Positions 1 to 8,257 of a stretch of 64,000 nucleotides of DNA are shown in pieces. Below the pieces are notes generated by a model. It did no database searches, had not been told where the DNA came from, and saw nothing but the letters and a program-made list of their open reading frames with translations. Source of the stretch: Paraplanobispora siamensis (GTDB taxonomy: Bacteria > Actinomycetota > Actinomycetes > Streptosporangiales > Streptosporangiaceae); the NCBI RefSeq assembly GCF_016863175.1, contig NZ_BOOJ01000036.1, positions 186,001-250,000 on the forward strand. The letters are read 5' to 3'. A program made the translations under genes and the position numbers. The first letter of the stretch is position 1. Every line of letters begins with the position of its first letter.

Positions 1-2
1 CC

Positions 3-824
3 TCTCTGATGAGAGAGCTGTGCCGCGAACTCGACGCCCGGGTCAGATGGGTCCAGCAGCCGATGGACCAGATGATCCGCCGGCAGGTCCGCGGCCCGCT
101 CTCCCGGTCCGCCGACCGGTCGCTCCGCATGGCGCTGCGGTCGGCGCACCACCCGCAGGACTACCCCGCGAACACCTGGTACGGCATGCAGTGCGTCTCG
201 TGGATCGCCCACTACGACGCCCTGCGCCGGGCGGCCGGCGTGGTCTTCACCCCGGAGCAGACCCGGCGGTTCGAGGCGTGGGCGGCGGTGGCCCGCTCAT
301 GCGGCTGGTGGTGGCCCCGCGAGGACGTGTGCGTCGTGTCCGAGCGGCCCGCCGAGGTGCGCACGGAGCCGAGAGGCGAGGACGGCGAGGTGCGGCTGCA
401 CTGCGCGGACGGCCCGGCCGTGCGGTACGCGGACGGGTGGGACGTGCACGCCTGGCACGGGACCCCGGTGCCCGCCTGGGTGATCACGGATCCGAGCATC
501 CGGCGGATCGAGCAGGAGGCCAACGTCGAGGTCAGGCGGTGCGCGATCGAGCACATCGGCTGGGAGGCCTACATCGAGGGGGCCGGGCTGCGCCCGGTCG
601 CCTCCGCCCCCGACCCCGGCAACCCCGGTTCCGAACTACGGCTGTTCACCGTGCGGAGGGGAAGCCGGGTCCTCCTGGCGGTCAACGGCTCCCTCGAACG
701 CGACGGGCGCCGCCGCCGGTACGGGCTGATCGTGCCGGACTTCCTCGACGACCCGATCGCCGCCGCCGGCTGGACCTACGGGCTGTCCGCCGAGCAGTAC
801 TCCCTTCTCGTCCGCCGAACCTGA
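3..824 (+). CDS. DUF6745-like protein, 5' end cut by window
   Basis: The frame is open to the left edge, so the true start probably lies outside; the first ATG inside is at 9. The product resembles the DUF6745 family of actinobacterial proteins of unknown function, with the aromatic-rich stretch NTWYGMQCVSWIAHYDALRR near residue 55 and a later block where a His-Cys-Ala-Asp-Gly-Pro-Ala segment precedes a Trp-rich strand. Family members are usually longer than the 271 residues visible, which supports truncation. No signal peptide or membrane segment is seen. The next gene starts 10 bases after the stop, so the two are probably co-transcribed. Function unknown; the family call rests on remembered motif similarity. 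Confidence 0.6.
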   Translation, partial: SLMRELCRELDARVRWVQQPMDQMIRRQVRGPLSRSADRSLRMALRSAHHPQDYPANTWYGMQCVSWIAHYDALRRAAGVVFTPEQTRRFEAWAAVARSCGWWWPREDVCVVSERPAEVRTEPRGEDGEVRLHCADGPAVRYADGWDVHAWHGTPVPAWVITDPSIRRIEQEANVEVRRCAIEHIGWEAYIEGAGLRPVASAPDPGNPGSELRLFTVRRGSRVLLAVNGSLERDGRRRRYGLIVPDFLDDPIAAAGWTYGLSAEQYSLLVRRT

Positions 825-834
825 GGTGACCACC

Positions 835-1368
835 ATGACTGTGACGACGACTTCCGCCCAGGCCTGCCCGACCGCCCAGGCCTGCCCGACCGCCCGGACC
901 TTTCCGACAGCTCAGGCCGCTCCGGCCGTGACGCTCGCCTCGCTCTCCCGCCAGACCGGCCTCGCCGTACTCGACCACCTCGAACAGTCGGTGCGCATCC
1001 CCGTCGTCGACGGGCTCCAGGCCCAGGGCGACCTCATCGTCATCCCGCTCTCCGTCGTCGCGTCCTCCGTGCGGCCCGCGCCCCGGGCGCGCTGGACGGA
1101 CGTGCCTCCCCGGGGGATCGAACTCCTGCGCGGCGAGGCCGGGGGCAACCCGCACACGCTCGTCGCCGAACCGGGCACGTGCCGCTGGACGGCCGACGTG
1201 ATGGACGCCGAGGGGCTGGCGATCGGCCTGTTCGACACCTCGGCCGTGGCCTACCTGCTGCACCCCGAGCACGGCGCCACGGGATGCGCGCCGGGCGCCT
1301 ACGTCGTCCGGCGGCAGCGGGAGTACAGCGAGGACCGGTGGCGGCGGACCCGCCTCGTCGCCGACTGA
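835..1368 (+). CDS. hypothetical protein, DUF6745-gene partner
   Basis: A 177-residue protein I do not recognise. The ATG at 835 is chosen over the in-frame GTG at 826 because GAGGTGA at 823-829 is then a well-spaced ribosome binding site. The first 30 residues are low complexity, with a repeated Thr-Ala-Gln-Ala-Cys-Pro unit encoded by near-identical DNA. The remainder is a compact alpha/beta region with conserved-looking charged residues and several Trp. No membrane segment. It follows the DUF6745 gene closely and ends before a strong hairpin, so these two genes form a short unit. The Cys-Pro repeat is odd and may be a recent expansion. Confidence 0.6.
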   Translation: MTVTTTSAQACPTAQACPTARTFPTAQAAPAVTLASLSRQTGLAVLDHLEQSVRIPVVDGLQAQGDLIVIPLSVVASSVRPAPRARWTDVPPRGIELLRGEAGGNPHTLVAEPGTCRWTADVMDAEGLAIGLFDTSAVAYLLHPEHGATGCAPGAYVVRRQREYSEDRWRRTRLVAD

Positions 1369-1388
1369 TCCGGGTCTTCCGGTCCCGC

Positions 1389-1417
1389 GCCCGGCACTCC
1401 CCGCGGGGGTGCCGGGC
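1389..1417. terminator. bidirectional hairpin between convergent genes
   Basis: Arms GCCCGGCAC (1389-1397) and GTGCCGGGC (1409-1417) pair perfectly around a G/C-rich inner stem. It sits exactly between the stop of the plus-strand gene (1368) and the stop of the minus-strand oxidoreductase (1424). There is no U-tract, as is common in actinomycetes. Confidence 0.7.
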
Positions 1418-1423
1418 GGGGCC

Positions 1424-2413
1424 CTACGCGGGGACCGGACCGTGGACCTCGGCCAGCAGTTCGAGGGACCGCAGCCACGCCTTCCTGTCCGGGGCCGCGG
1501 AGACGACGATCAGCTCGTCGGCCTGGGCGTGCGCGGCGAACCGGTCGAGGTAGTCCTCGACCTCGGCCGCGGTGCCGACGGCGGAGTACTTGGTCATGTG
1601 CACGATCTGCTGCCCGGCGGGGGACTCCAGGATCATGTCCGCCTCCTCCGGGGTGAACGTCCGGTCCCGGCCGAGGAACAGCGCCACCCGCTTGCGCTTG
1701 GCGGACAGGAACTGCTCCTGCGCCTCCTGCGTGGTGTCCGCCGCGATGACGTTGACGCCGGCGATGACGTACGGCCGGTCCAGCTGCGCGGACGGCTTGA
1801 ACTCGCGCCGGTAGAGGGTGACGGCCTCCTCCAGCGCGTTCGGGGCGAAGTGCGAGGCGAAGGCGTACGGGAGCCCGAGCGCGGCGGCGAGCTGGGCGCC
1901 GAACAGCGAGGAGCCCAGGATGTACAGCGGCACGTCGGTGCCCTTGCCCGGCGTCGCGTCGACGCCCGGGATGCGGGACTGCCCCGTCAGATATCCCTGC
2001 AGCTCAAGGACGTCCTGGGGGAAGCCGTCGGCGGAGGACGGGGTGCGGCGCAGGGCGCGCATGGTCTTCTGGTCGCTGCCCGGCGCCCGGCCGAGACCGA
2101 GGTCGATGCGTCCCGGGTGCAGCGACTCCAGGGTCCCGAACTGCTCGGCGATGGTCAGCGGCGAGTGGTTGGGGAGCATGATGCCCCCGGCGCCCAGGCG
2201 GATCGTGCTCGTGTGCGCGGCCACGTGCGCGATGAGCACGCTGGTCGCCGAGGAGGCGATGGTCGGCATGTTGTGGTGCTCGGCGTACCAGATCCGCCGG
2301 TAACCCCACTCCTCGGCCCGCTGGGCCAGCGTCACGCTGGCGTTCAGGCTGTCTCGCACCGTCTCTCCCTCGCCGATGTGGGCCAGGTCGAGGATGGAGA
2401 GGGGAAGAGCCAT
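1424..2413 (-). CDS. LLM-class flavin-dependent oxidoreductase (MsnO8-type)
   Basis: A 329-residue bacterial-luciferase-like monooxygenase with a TIM-barrel fold expected to use reduced FMN or F420. The N-terminus [13 protein letters not shown], the segment [14 protein letters not shown] near residue 45 and [20 protein letters not shown] near residue 75 are typical of the MsnO8/YhbW-like branch of the luciferase-like family. Length fits the family. Start ATG at 2413. It is monocistronic, ending at the shared hairpin with the upstream convergent unit, and the acyltransferase gene is divergent. The substrate is unknown; members range from alkanal-type monooxygenases to biosynthetic tailoring enzymes. 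Confidence 0.9.
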   Translation of the reverse strand: MALPLSILDLAHIGEGETVRDSLNASVTLAQRAEEWGYRRIWYAEHHNMPTIASSATSVLIAHVAAHTSTIRLGAGGIMLPNHSPLTIAEQFGTLESLHPGRIDLGLGRAPGSDQKTMRALRRTPSSADGFPQDVLELQGYLTGQSRIPGVDATPGKGTDVPLYILGSSLFGAQLAAALGLPYAFASHFAPNALEEAVTLYRREFKPSAQLDRPYVIAGVNVIAADTTQEAQEQFLSAKRKRVALFLGRDRTFTPEEADMILESPAGQQIVHMTKYSAVGTAAEVEDYLDRFAAHAQADELIVVSAAPDRKAWLRSLELLAEVHGPVPA

Positions 2414-2640
2414 GGGAACGCGCCTTTCGCCGAGAGGGCCTTCGTCGAGAAAGCCTCAGCCGGGAGAACTCCAGCCGGGAAGAAGGGGCCCGCGTCCCGG
2501 CCACGGGCCGCGGCCTCGGTATACGCGGTGCAACAGCCGTGATCGTGCGGATATTTCTGGCCGCGTGCCGTGTTCGTCACACTCCCCGCAGCCCCGGCGG
2601 CCACTCCCGCACCCGAACCGGCTATAGGGGGAAGATGCCC

Positions 2641-2646
2641 TAAAGT
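2641..2646 (+). promoter_or_regulatory. -10 element for leaderless acyltransferase mRNA
   Basis: TAAAGT lies seven bases before ATG 2654, the spacing expected when the transcript begins at the start codon. A second possible -10, TATAGG, lies at 2623-2628, which would give a short leader instead. No clear -35 is visible for either. Confidence 0.4.
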
Positions 2647-2653
2647 CGGGCAA

Positions 2654-3898
2654 ATGGTCCCGACGCCTCCCCGACTGACCTGGCTGGACGCCGTGCGGGG
2701 CCCCGCCGCGCTGGCCGTCGTGATGCACCACTCCGGCTGGACCTTCATCCCGGGCCTCTGGGCGGAGGTGGACAGCAGGATCGACGTCGGGACCTGGGGC
2801 GTCTTCGTGTTCTTCCTGGTCAGCGGCTATATCATCCCCGCCTCCCTGGAGCGGCGCGGCGACGTCCGGGCCTTCTGGATCGGCCGGGCCTTCCGGCTGC
2901 TGCCCCTGCTGCTCGCCGCGCTCGCCCTGGCGCTCCTGCTCGCCTGCGCCGGGATGTTCGTCCTCCACCCGGGTCTGAGCGCGCGGCCCCTGCCCCTGGT
3001 GGTCCTGGGGAACCTGACCATGCTGCAGGAACTGCTCGGCGTGCCCGCCGCCATCGACGTGATGTGGACGCTCTCCTACGAGATGGCGTTCTATCTGCTG
3101 ACCGTCGGGCTGTTCGCCGTACGGCGGGCGCACGCGTCGGCCGCGGTCGCGATCGTCCTGGCCCTGTCGGCCGTACCCCTCGGACTCGTGCTGACCCGTC
3201 CCGTGATCAGCGGTCGTGCCGACGTGCTCGCCACGACCCTCGGGCTCGCGGTCGTCGCGGTCGTCGTCGTGGCGGCGCGGGCCCGCGGCGGGGCGGGTAC
3301 GGCCGCCGCGTTGGCGGGCGGCCTCCTCGGCCTGGCGCTGGTGGTCCTGGGCAGCCGGATCGGCCCGTGGCAGGGGCTGACCGTCCTGGCCGCGATGTTC
3401 GCCGGCACGGCCGTGTACCGCGCCGAGCAGGGGACGATCCGGTGGCGCACCGCCGTCGCCGCCGTACTGACGGTCCTGGCCTGCGGGGTCCCGGCCAAGG
3501 ACGACCCCGGCTGGGCGCCGGCGATCCTGCTGGCCGCCGCCTTCTTCACGGCCGCGTTCGCGATGCGGCACCGGAGGTTCCCCGGGTGGCTCGCCCACCT
3601 CGGAGTGATCAGCTTCTCCCTCTATCTGCTCCACCCGCTCCTGCTGCGGGTGAGCCCGAACCTCGTGCTGTTCCTCCTGCTGCTGGTGCCGCTCGCGCAT
3701 CTGACCCACCGCCTGGTGGAGGAGCCCGGCCGGCGCCTCGGCCGGCGGCTGTCGAACCCCGCCCGGCTGTCGAACCTCGCCCGGTTGTCGAAATCCGATG
3801 GACTGCCGTGGCCCGCCAGGCCGTCGCGACCCGCCCCGGAGAGCCCGGCCGACCCCCTGGATCCCTCGGCGGACGGCGGTACGCGGCCCCGAGCATGA
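2654..3898 (+). CDS. acyltransferase 3 family membrane protein
   Basis: A 414-residue integral membrane O-acyltransferase (Acyl_transf_3). The opening LTWLDAVRGPAALAVVMHHSG carries the family His near residue 24, and FFLVSGYII follows near residue 54. About ten hydrophobic helices run from there to residue 380. Such enzymes acetylate or acylate sugars and lipids at the cytoplasmic membrane. Start ATG 2654 is preferred to the upstream GTG at 2570 because the family motif begins right after it and a -10 is correctly placed. The C-terminal tail contains an 18-bp tandem repeat coding Arg-Leu-Ser-Asn-x-Ala. The acceptor cannot be told from context. Confidence 0.85.
   Translation: MVPTPPRLTWLDAVRGPAALAVVMHHSGWTFIPGLWAEVDSRIDVGTWGVFVFFLVSGYIIPASLERRGDVRAFWIGRAFRLLPLLLAALALALLLACAGMFVLHPGLSARPLPLVVLGNLTMLQELLGVPAAIDVMWTLSYEMAFYLLTVGLFAVRRAHASAAVAIVLALSAVPLGLVLTRPVISGRADVLATTLGLAVVAVVVVAARARGGAGTAAALAGGLLGLALVVLGSRIGPWQGLTVLAAMFAGTAVYRAEQGTIRWRTAVAAVLTVLACGVPAKDDPGWAPAILLAAAFFTAAFAMRHRRFPGWLAHLGVISFSLYLLHPLLLRVSPNLVLFLLLLVPLAHLTHRLVEEPGRRLGRRLSNPARLSNLARLSKSDGLPWPARPSRPAPESPADPLDPSADGGTRPRA
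3746..3796 (+). repeat. 18-bp tandem repeat in acyltransferase tail
   Basis: The unit CGGCTGTCGAACCCCGCC is repeated 2.7 times, encoding a short basic Arg-Leu-Ser-Asn-Pro-Ala tail after the last membrane helix. Confidence 0.8.
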
Positions 3899-3968
3899 TC
3901 GTTCGGCACTGGCTAGGATCGGCTCGTACGAGCCCGTCGAGCTCACCCGAGTCTGTCCCTGGAGAGCG

Positions 3969-5081
3969 GTGACCGAGCACACGCGTCCGGACGGCCGCCC
4001 GCGCAACTCCCTCGCGGTGGCCGCCTCGGGGCTGTCCCGCCTCGGACGGCTGCGCGACCTGCCGGTCATCCTGATGCTGGCATGGGCGGGCTGGCTCGCC
4101 ATCCCGTGGCCGTCCAGCGCTCCCGGCCAGGCCCCCGGCGGTTCCAGTCAGACTCCTGGCGGTTCCAGTCAGACCCCTGGTGGTTCCAGTCAGACCCCTG
4201 GTGGCTCCAGCCGGATCCCCGGCGGTCCCAACCAGGCTTCCGGCGGTCCGAGTCACGTCCCCGGTGGTTCCGGCCGGGTCTCCGGTGATTCCGGTAAGGC
4301 TTCCGCCGATTCCGGTCAGGCCCGCGGTACGGCCGACCGGCCGGTGAGCACGGCCGTCTGGACGGCTCCCGCCGCGGCCCCGGCCCACCCGGTACCGCTC
4401 GTGAAGCGCGCCCCCGCCGCGGCGCCGGCCGGTCCGGCGGCGCCGGTGAGAAGCGCCGAGTCGCCGGCGGACGTCCAGGAGGCGGCAGACGTCCAGGAGC
4501 TGATCGCCGCGGAGCGGGCGCGCATCGCCGGGGAGGTGCACGACGCCGCCGGGCACGGCCTGGCGACCATCGCCATGCAGGCGGGGGTCGCCCTGCTCGT
4601 CTTCGACGAGAACCCCGCCCAGGCCCGCGAGTCGCTGGAGGCCATCCGCTCGACCAGCATGCAGGCGCTCGGCCGCCTCCGCTTCGCGCTCGATGTCCTC
4701 GACCCGGGGAGCGCGGGCCACGACCTGCCCCGGCTGATCGACGGGGTCCGGGCGGCGGGGCTGCCCGTCGACGTCGAGCCCGCCGAGCCGGAGGTCCCCG
4801 CCCACCTGGAGGACGTGGTCTACCGGGTCGTGCGCGAGTCCCTGACCAACGTCATGCGGCACGCCGGACCGACCAGGGCGCTGGTACGCGTCACCGGCGG
4901 CCCGAGCGAGCTCGTCCTGGAGGTGGCCGACCGGGGCGGCGGCCCCTCGGGCACGGCCGAGGGCCGGGGGACGGCCGGGATGCGGGCCCGGGTGACGGAG
5001 TCCGGCGGGACGTTCAGCGCGGGCCCCCGGGAGGGCGGCGGCTTCCACGTCGTGGCCCGGTTCCCCCTGGAGCCCGTGTGA
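3969..5081 (+). CDS. sensor histidine kinase with repeat-rich linker (NarL/DesK type)
   Basis: A 370-residue kinase. After a cytoplasmic start there is one hydrophobic segment (PVILMLAWAGWLAIPW, about residue 33), then a long Gly/Ser/Pro linker of seven-residue repeats (about residues 53-118) and an Ala/Pro stretch. Then come the HisKA_3 region with EVHDAAGHGLATI (phospho-acceptor near His191) and the HATPase_c domain with NVMRHAG (N box) and a Gly-rich C-terminal box. GTG 3969 is the first start that excludes an Arg/Pro-rich out-of-family extension; the binding site GGAGAG is unusually close. The response regulator follows 88 bases later. The missing sensor fold and large repeat linker are odd. 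The signal is unknown. Confidence 0.85.
   Translation: MTEHTRPDGRPRNSLAVAASGLSRLGRLRDLPVILMLAWAGWLAIPWPSSAPGQAPGGSSQTPGGSSQTPGGSSQTPGGSSRIPGGPNQASGGPSHVPGGSGRVSGDSGKASADSGQARGTADRPVSTAVWTAPAAAPAHPVPLVKRAPAAAPAGPAAPVRSAESPADVQEAADVQELIAAERARIAGEVHDAAGHGLATIAMQAGVALLVFDENPAQARESLEAIRSTSMQALGRLRFALDVLDPGSAGHDLPRLIDGVRAAGLPVDVEPAEPEVPAHLEDVVYRVVRESLTNVMRHAGPTRALVRVTGGPSELVLEVADRGGGPSGTAEGRGTAGMRARVTESGGTFSAGPREGGGFHVVARFPLEPV
4126..4326 (+). repeat. degenerate 21-bp tandem repeat in kinase linker
   Basis: Around nine copies of a 21-bp unit with core GGTTCCAGTCAGACCCCTGG encode the heptad Pro-Gly-Gly-Ser-Ser-Gln-Thr and degrade towards the 3' side. The three central copies are nearly identical in DNA, suggesting recent slippage. 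Confidence 0.85.
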
Positions 5082-5145
5082 TCGCGCAGGCCGTACGGCC
5101 CGGTTCCTTCGGAGCCCGCATGGCGGCGCAGGCCGTACGGTCCGG
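5061..5145 (+). repeat. tandem duplication of the kinase gene 3' end
   Basis: Bases 5061-5103 (last kinase codons, stop codon and flank) are repeated with few changes at 5104-5145. The best conserved part is GCGCAGGCCGTACGG, at 5084 and 5126. The second copy is non-coding and fills the gap before the response regulator gene. Confidence 0.75.
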
Positions 5146-5169
5146 GTCTCCTTCGGGCGGGGACATCGG

Positions 5170-5835
5170 GTGACCTCGCAGACGGGGCCGATCCGGGTGG
5201 CGCTCGCCGACGACCAGGCCGTCGTGCGCATGGGGCTCCGGGCGCTCATCGACCGCGAGCCCGGCCTGGAGTTCGCCGGTGAGGCCGCCGACGGGGCCGC
5301 GGCGCTGCGACTGCTGGGCGAGACCCGTCCTGACGTCCTCCTCCTGGACGTCCGCATGCCCGGCATGGACGGCATCGAGACCCTGCGGGCCATCGCCGCC
5401 GACCCGGAGACCAGCGCCACCCGGGTGATCGTCGTCACCACCTTCGAGGTCGACAGCTACGTCTTCGCCGCCCTGCGGGCCGGGGCCAGCGGGTTCGTCC
5501 TCAAGGACAGCGCCCCCGAGGAGCTCGTCCACGCGATCAGGGTCGTCGCCGCGGGCGAGGCGCTGTTGTCCCCCTCCGTCACCAGGAAGGTCATCGGCCT
5601 GTTCGGCCGCCACGACGTCACCCCGGTCGAGGGCCTCGACACCCTCACGCCCCGGGAGCGGGAGATGGTCGCCTGGGTCGCCACCGGCCGCTCGAACGAC
5701 GAGATCGCCAAGGAGCTGGTCATCAGCCCCGACACGGTCCGCACCCACGTCAGCCGCGCCATGGTCAAGCTGCACGCCCGCGACCGGGCCCAGCTGGTCG
5801 TCTTCGCCGTCAGGTCCGGTCTGACGATCCCCTGA
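5170..5835 (+). CDS. NarL/FixJ-family response regulator
   Basis: A 221-residue two-component regulator paired with the kinase just upstream. The receiver domain (residues 8-125) has the acidic pair at Asp14-Asp15, the phospho-acceptor Asp60 in LLLDVRMPG, a switch Thr in VVVTTF and the conserved Lys in FVLKDS. The C-terminal LuxR-type HTH (about residues 155-215) contains LTPREREMVAWVATGRSNDE and the recognition helix around DTVRTHVSRAMVKL. Start GTG 5170. Its 3' end overlaps the convergent secY gene by 26 bases. The targets are unknown. Confidence 0.93.
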   Translation: MTSQTGPIRVALADDQAVVRMGLRALIDREPGLEFAGEAADGAAALRLLGETRPDVLLLDVRMPGMDGIETLRAIAADPETSATRVIVVTTFEVDSYVFAALRAGASGFVLKDSAPEELVHAIRVVAAGEALLSPSVTRKVIGLFGRHDVTPVEGLDTLTPREREMVAWVATGRSNDEIAKELVISPDTVRTHVSRAMVKLHARDRAQLVVFAVRSGLTIP

Positions 5836-7123
5836 GGAAGCCCCGGTAGGCGCGCTGCTCCAGATGCGCCTCGATCTGCTTCACCGTCTCCAGCCCCACG
5901 CCGACCATGATGAGGACGGTCGTACCGCCGAAGGGGAAGTCCGTCTGGCTCGACGGGTCGTCCAGGACCGCGAACACGATGATCGGGACCAGGGACAGCG
6001 CGCCGAGGTAGGCGGCCCCCGGCGCGGTCAGCCGCGAGAGCACGAACCGCAGGTAGGCGGCGGTGGGCCGGCCCGGCCGGACGCCGGGGACGAACCCGCC
6101 GTAGCGCATCATGCCGTCGGCCACCTCCGCCGGGTCGAAGGTGAGCGAGGCGTAGAGGTAGGTGAACGCCACGATCAGCGCGTAGTAGCCCAGCATGTAG
6201 ACCGGATGGTCGCCCGAGACGAGATAGCGGGTGACCCATTCGCCGACCGGTCCCGTCCCGCCCGTCAGCTGCGCGGCCATCTGCGGCACGACCAGCAGGG
6301 ACGAGGCCAGGATGACGGGGACGATACCGGCCTGGTTGACCTTCAGCGGCAGGTAGGTCGAGGTCCCGCCGTACACCCTGCGCCCGACCACCCGCTTGGC
6401 GTACTGCACCGGGATCCGCCGCTGCGCCTGCTCGATGAACACCACCGCCGCCACCAGGAAGACGCCCGCGACCAGCATCGTCACCAGCGCGACCGGGTTG
6501 AGCACGAAGATCTTCGACAGGTAGGACGGGAACACGGCGACCACCTGGGCGAAGATCAGGATCGACATGCCGTTCCCGATCCCGCGCTCGGTGATCAGCT
6601 CGCCCAGCCACATGATCACGCACGTCCCCGCCACCAGGGTGGACACGATCACCGCCACCGTCATCGGGCTCTGGTCGTGCAGCAGCTGCTGATCGCAGTT
6701 GGGGAAGATCCGGCCCGCGCGGGCCAGCGACACGACGGTGGCGGCGTTGATCACGGCCAGCGCCGCCGTCAGATAGCGCGTGTACTGCGTGATCTTCGCC
6801 TGCCCCTGCCGTCCCTCCTTCCTGAGCGCCTCCAGACGCGGGACCGTCACGGCGAGCAACTGGATCACGATGCCCGCGGTGACGTACGGCATGACCCCCA
6901 GGGCGAACACCGACAGCTTCAGCATCGCCCCGCCGCTGAAGAGCTGCACCATGTCGACGAGTCCGCTGTCGGAACCGCGCAGGCACTCCCGCACCGCGAC
7001 CACGTTCACGCCCGGCGCGGGCAGGACCTGCCCGAACCGGAACAACACGATCATGGCCAGGGTGAAGAGCAGCTTCCCGCGGAGATCGGGGACGCGGAAG
7101 GCGCGGACGAGGAGGGTGAGCAT
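5810..7123 (-). CDS. secY: SecY-family preprotein translocase subunit, stand-alone copy
   Basis: A 437-residue SecY homologue with about ten membrane helices, forming the protein-conducting channel with SecE and SecG. Diagnostic segments include LSVFALGVMPYVTAGIVIQL in helix 2, WLGELITERGIGNGMSILIF, and the cytoplasmic loop QRRIPVQYAKRVVGRRVYGG before helix 7. Start ATG 7123 matches the family N-terminus; the frame stays open far upstream but without SecY homology. The normal actinobacterial secY lies in the spc ribosomal-protein operon beside adk and map. Here no ribosomal genes are present, so this may be a second copy. It overlaps the convergent regulator by 26 bases. Confidence 0.92.
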   Translation of the reverse strand: MLTLLVRAFRVPDLRGKLLFTLAMIVLFRFGQVLPAPGVNVVAVRECLRGSDSGLVDMVQLFSGGAMLKLSVFALGVMPYVTAGIVIQLLAVTVPRLEALRKEGRQGQAKITQYTRYLTAALAVINAATVVSLARAGRIFPNCDQQLLHDQSPMTVAVIVSTLVAGTCVIMWLGELITERGIGNGMSILIFAQVVAVFPSYLSKIFVLNPVALVTMLVAGVFLVAAVVFIEQAQRRIPVQYAKRVVGRRVYGGTSTYLPLKVNQAGIVPVILASSLLVVPQMAAQLTGGTGPVGEWVTRYLVSGDHPVYMLGYYALIVAFTYLYASLTFDPAEVADGMMRYGGFVPGVRPGRPTAAYLRFVLSRLTAPGAAYLGALSLVPIIVFAVLDDPSSQTDFPFGGTTVLIMVGVGLETVKQIEAHLEQRAYRGFLRGSSDRT

Positions 7124-7165
7124 GCGGCCGAGTCTGGCCGCGCGGGCCCCGGCGGTAATCCGCTC

Positions 7166-7207
7166 ACCGGAGGCTCCGCCGTACGCAGATCCGCGTACCC
7201 GCACCGG
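7166..7207. repeat. intergenic palindromic repeat, copy 1
   Basis: A 42-bp element running from ACCGGAGGCTCCGCC to GTACCCGCACCGG. The centre is a hairpin (GTACGC, six bases, GCGTAC). A closely matching copy lies at 8739-8779. It fills the space between secY and the Ddn/hemerythrin gene. Confidence 0.75.
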
Positions 7208-7245
7208 TGGCGCGCACGGCGGTCGCGGCGCCGACCGGCGCGGGT

Positions 7246-8160
7246 TCAGCCCTCCAGGACGAGGGCGTTGAGCGCGTCGGTGAGCTGCTCCTCCTCGTAG
7301 GCGAAGTGGGACTCCAGCTCGTCCGAGAGCCGGTCGAACTCCGCCCGGACCCGCTCCGGAGCCGACGCGCCTGGATCGGCCAGGAGCGTCCGCAGGCGGT
7401 GGACGGCGTCGGCCACCGCCACGTGTTCGCGCCGCAGCCGCTCCAGCGCCGGGCGGAGCTCGGGGTACTGCCGTTCGAGGATGGGGAAGCCGGTCTCGTC
7501 CTCGCGGCTGTGGTGCTTGTGGAGCGCCTCGCAGAACGCCAGGCAGTGATCGCGCAGGTCCGTGCCCAGGCGCGCGTGGGGCGGGGCGTCCCGCCGGCCG
7601 GTGAGGAACTCCTCCAGCTCCCCGCGCGCGGCCGCCAGGTCCCGGCGGAGCCCGGCGTGGATCTGCGCCAGGTCGTCGCCGATCCTGCGGGCCCGTTCGT
7701 GGTCCACCGGGTCCAGGGCGACCACGGGGATGACCCGCGAGGTCCCTTCCTGGTAGGCGGCGAAGGCGGGCACGATCGCGGCCTGGCGGGCGTAGACCCT
7801 GTCCCGCTCCTCGCCGTGGAGCACGACCGCCGTCGCGGCGCGGGTCTCGACCCCGCGGCCGCCGCCGATCTCGAAGGTGATCCGGGGATGGGCCAGCAGG
7901 TTGTGGTACCAGGCCGGGTGACGGTCGGACCCGGCGTTGGTGGCGAAGACGAAGATGCGCCCGCCCTCGCGCAGATAGGCGGCCGGGGTCGTCCGCGGCC
8001 TGCCGGTCTTCGCGCCGGTCGTCGTCAGCAGCACCAGGGACGCGCCCTCGAACCTGCCGCCGACTCTGCCGCCGTTCCTGCGGAACTCCTCGATGATCTG
8101 CCGGTCGAAGTCGACGGCCTGCTGACGGGAGATGACCTGCTGATGGGAATCGTCGGCCAC
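7246..8160 (-). CDS. Ddn-type nitroreductase fused to hemerythrin domain
   Basis: A 304-residue two-domain protein. Residues 1 to about 145 match the deazaflavin (F420)-dependent nitroreductase/quinone reductase family (Ddn): LVLLTTTGAKTGRPRTTP and HPAWYHNLLAHPRITFE are its usual signatures. Residues 150-304 form a hemerythrin-like four-helix bundle with metal-ligand patterns in ALHKHHSREDETGFP, EHVAV and SHFAYEEEQL. GTG 8160 is chosen because AGGAAGG lies seven bases upstream; an upstream TTG at 8211 would run into the operator region. It is divergent from a marR gene, its likely regulator. The fusion suggests an F420-linked redox enzyme with oxygen or iron sensing or binding. That role is inference. 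Confidence 0.88.
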   Translation of the reverse strand: MADDSHQQVISRQQAVDFDRQIIEEFRRNGGRVGGRFEGASLVLLTTTGAKTGRPRTTPAAYLREGGRIFVFATNAGSDRHPAWYHNLLAHPRITFEIGGGRGVETRAATAVVLHGEERDRVYARQAAIVPAFAAYQEGTSRVIPVVALDPVDHERARRIGDDLAQIHAGLRRDLAAARGELEEFLTGRRDAPPHARLGTDLRDHCLAFCEALHKHHSREDETGFPILERQYPELRPALERLRREHVAVADAVHRLRTLLADPGASAPERVRAEFDRLSDELESHFAYEEEQLTDALNALVLEG

Positions 8161-8220
8161 GCGGCGACCTTCCTGGTCGTACGGAGGCAGGGCTGGATAG
8201 CCTCCGGGCAACGGAGAATT

Positions 8221-8237
8221 TTTGCTTTGTAAGCAAA
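8221..8237. promoter_or_regulatory. perfect operator dyad between divergent genes
   Basis: TTTGCTT-TGT-AAGCAAA is a perfect 7-bp inverted repeat in an AT-rich island between the Ddn/hemerythrin gene and the marR gene. Its position suits control of both by the MarR product. That pairing is inferred from position only. Confidence 0.7.
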
Positions 8238-8257
8238 GCTATTTTGGAGATCAAGCT

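Noticed and set aside
4126-4326. CRISPR array
   Set aside because: The 21-bp repeats are contiguous, in frame and without spacers; no cas genes are present.
7124-8254. Long N-terminal extension of the secY frame
   Set aside because: Arg/Pro/Gly-rich antisense-type sequence lying opposite the Ddn/hemerythrin gene; SecY homology begins at ATG 7123.
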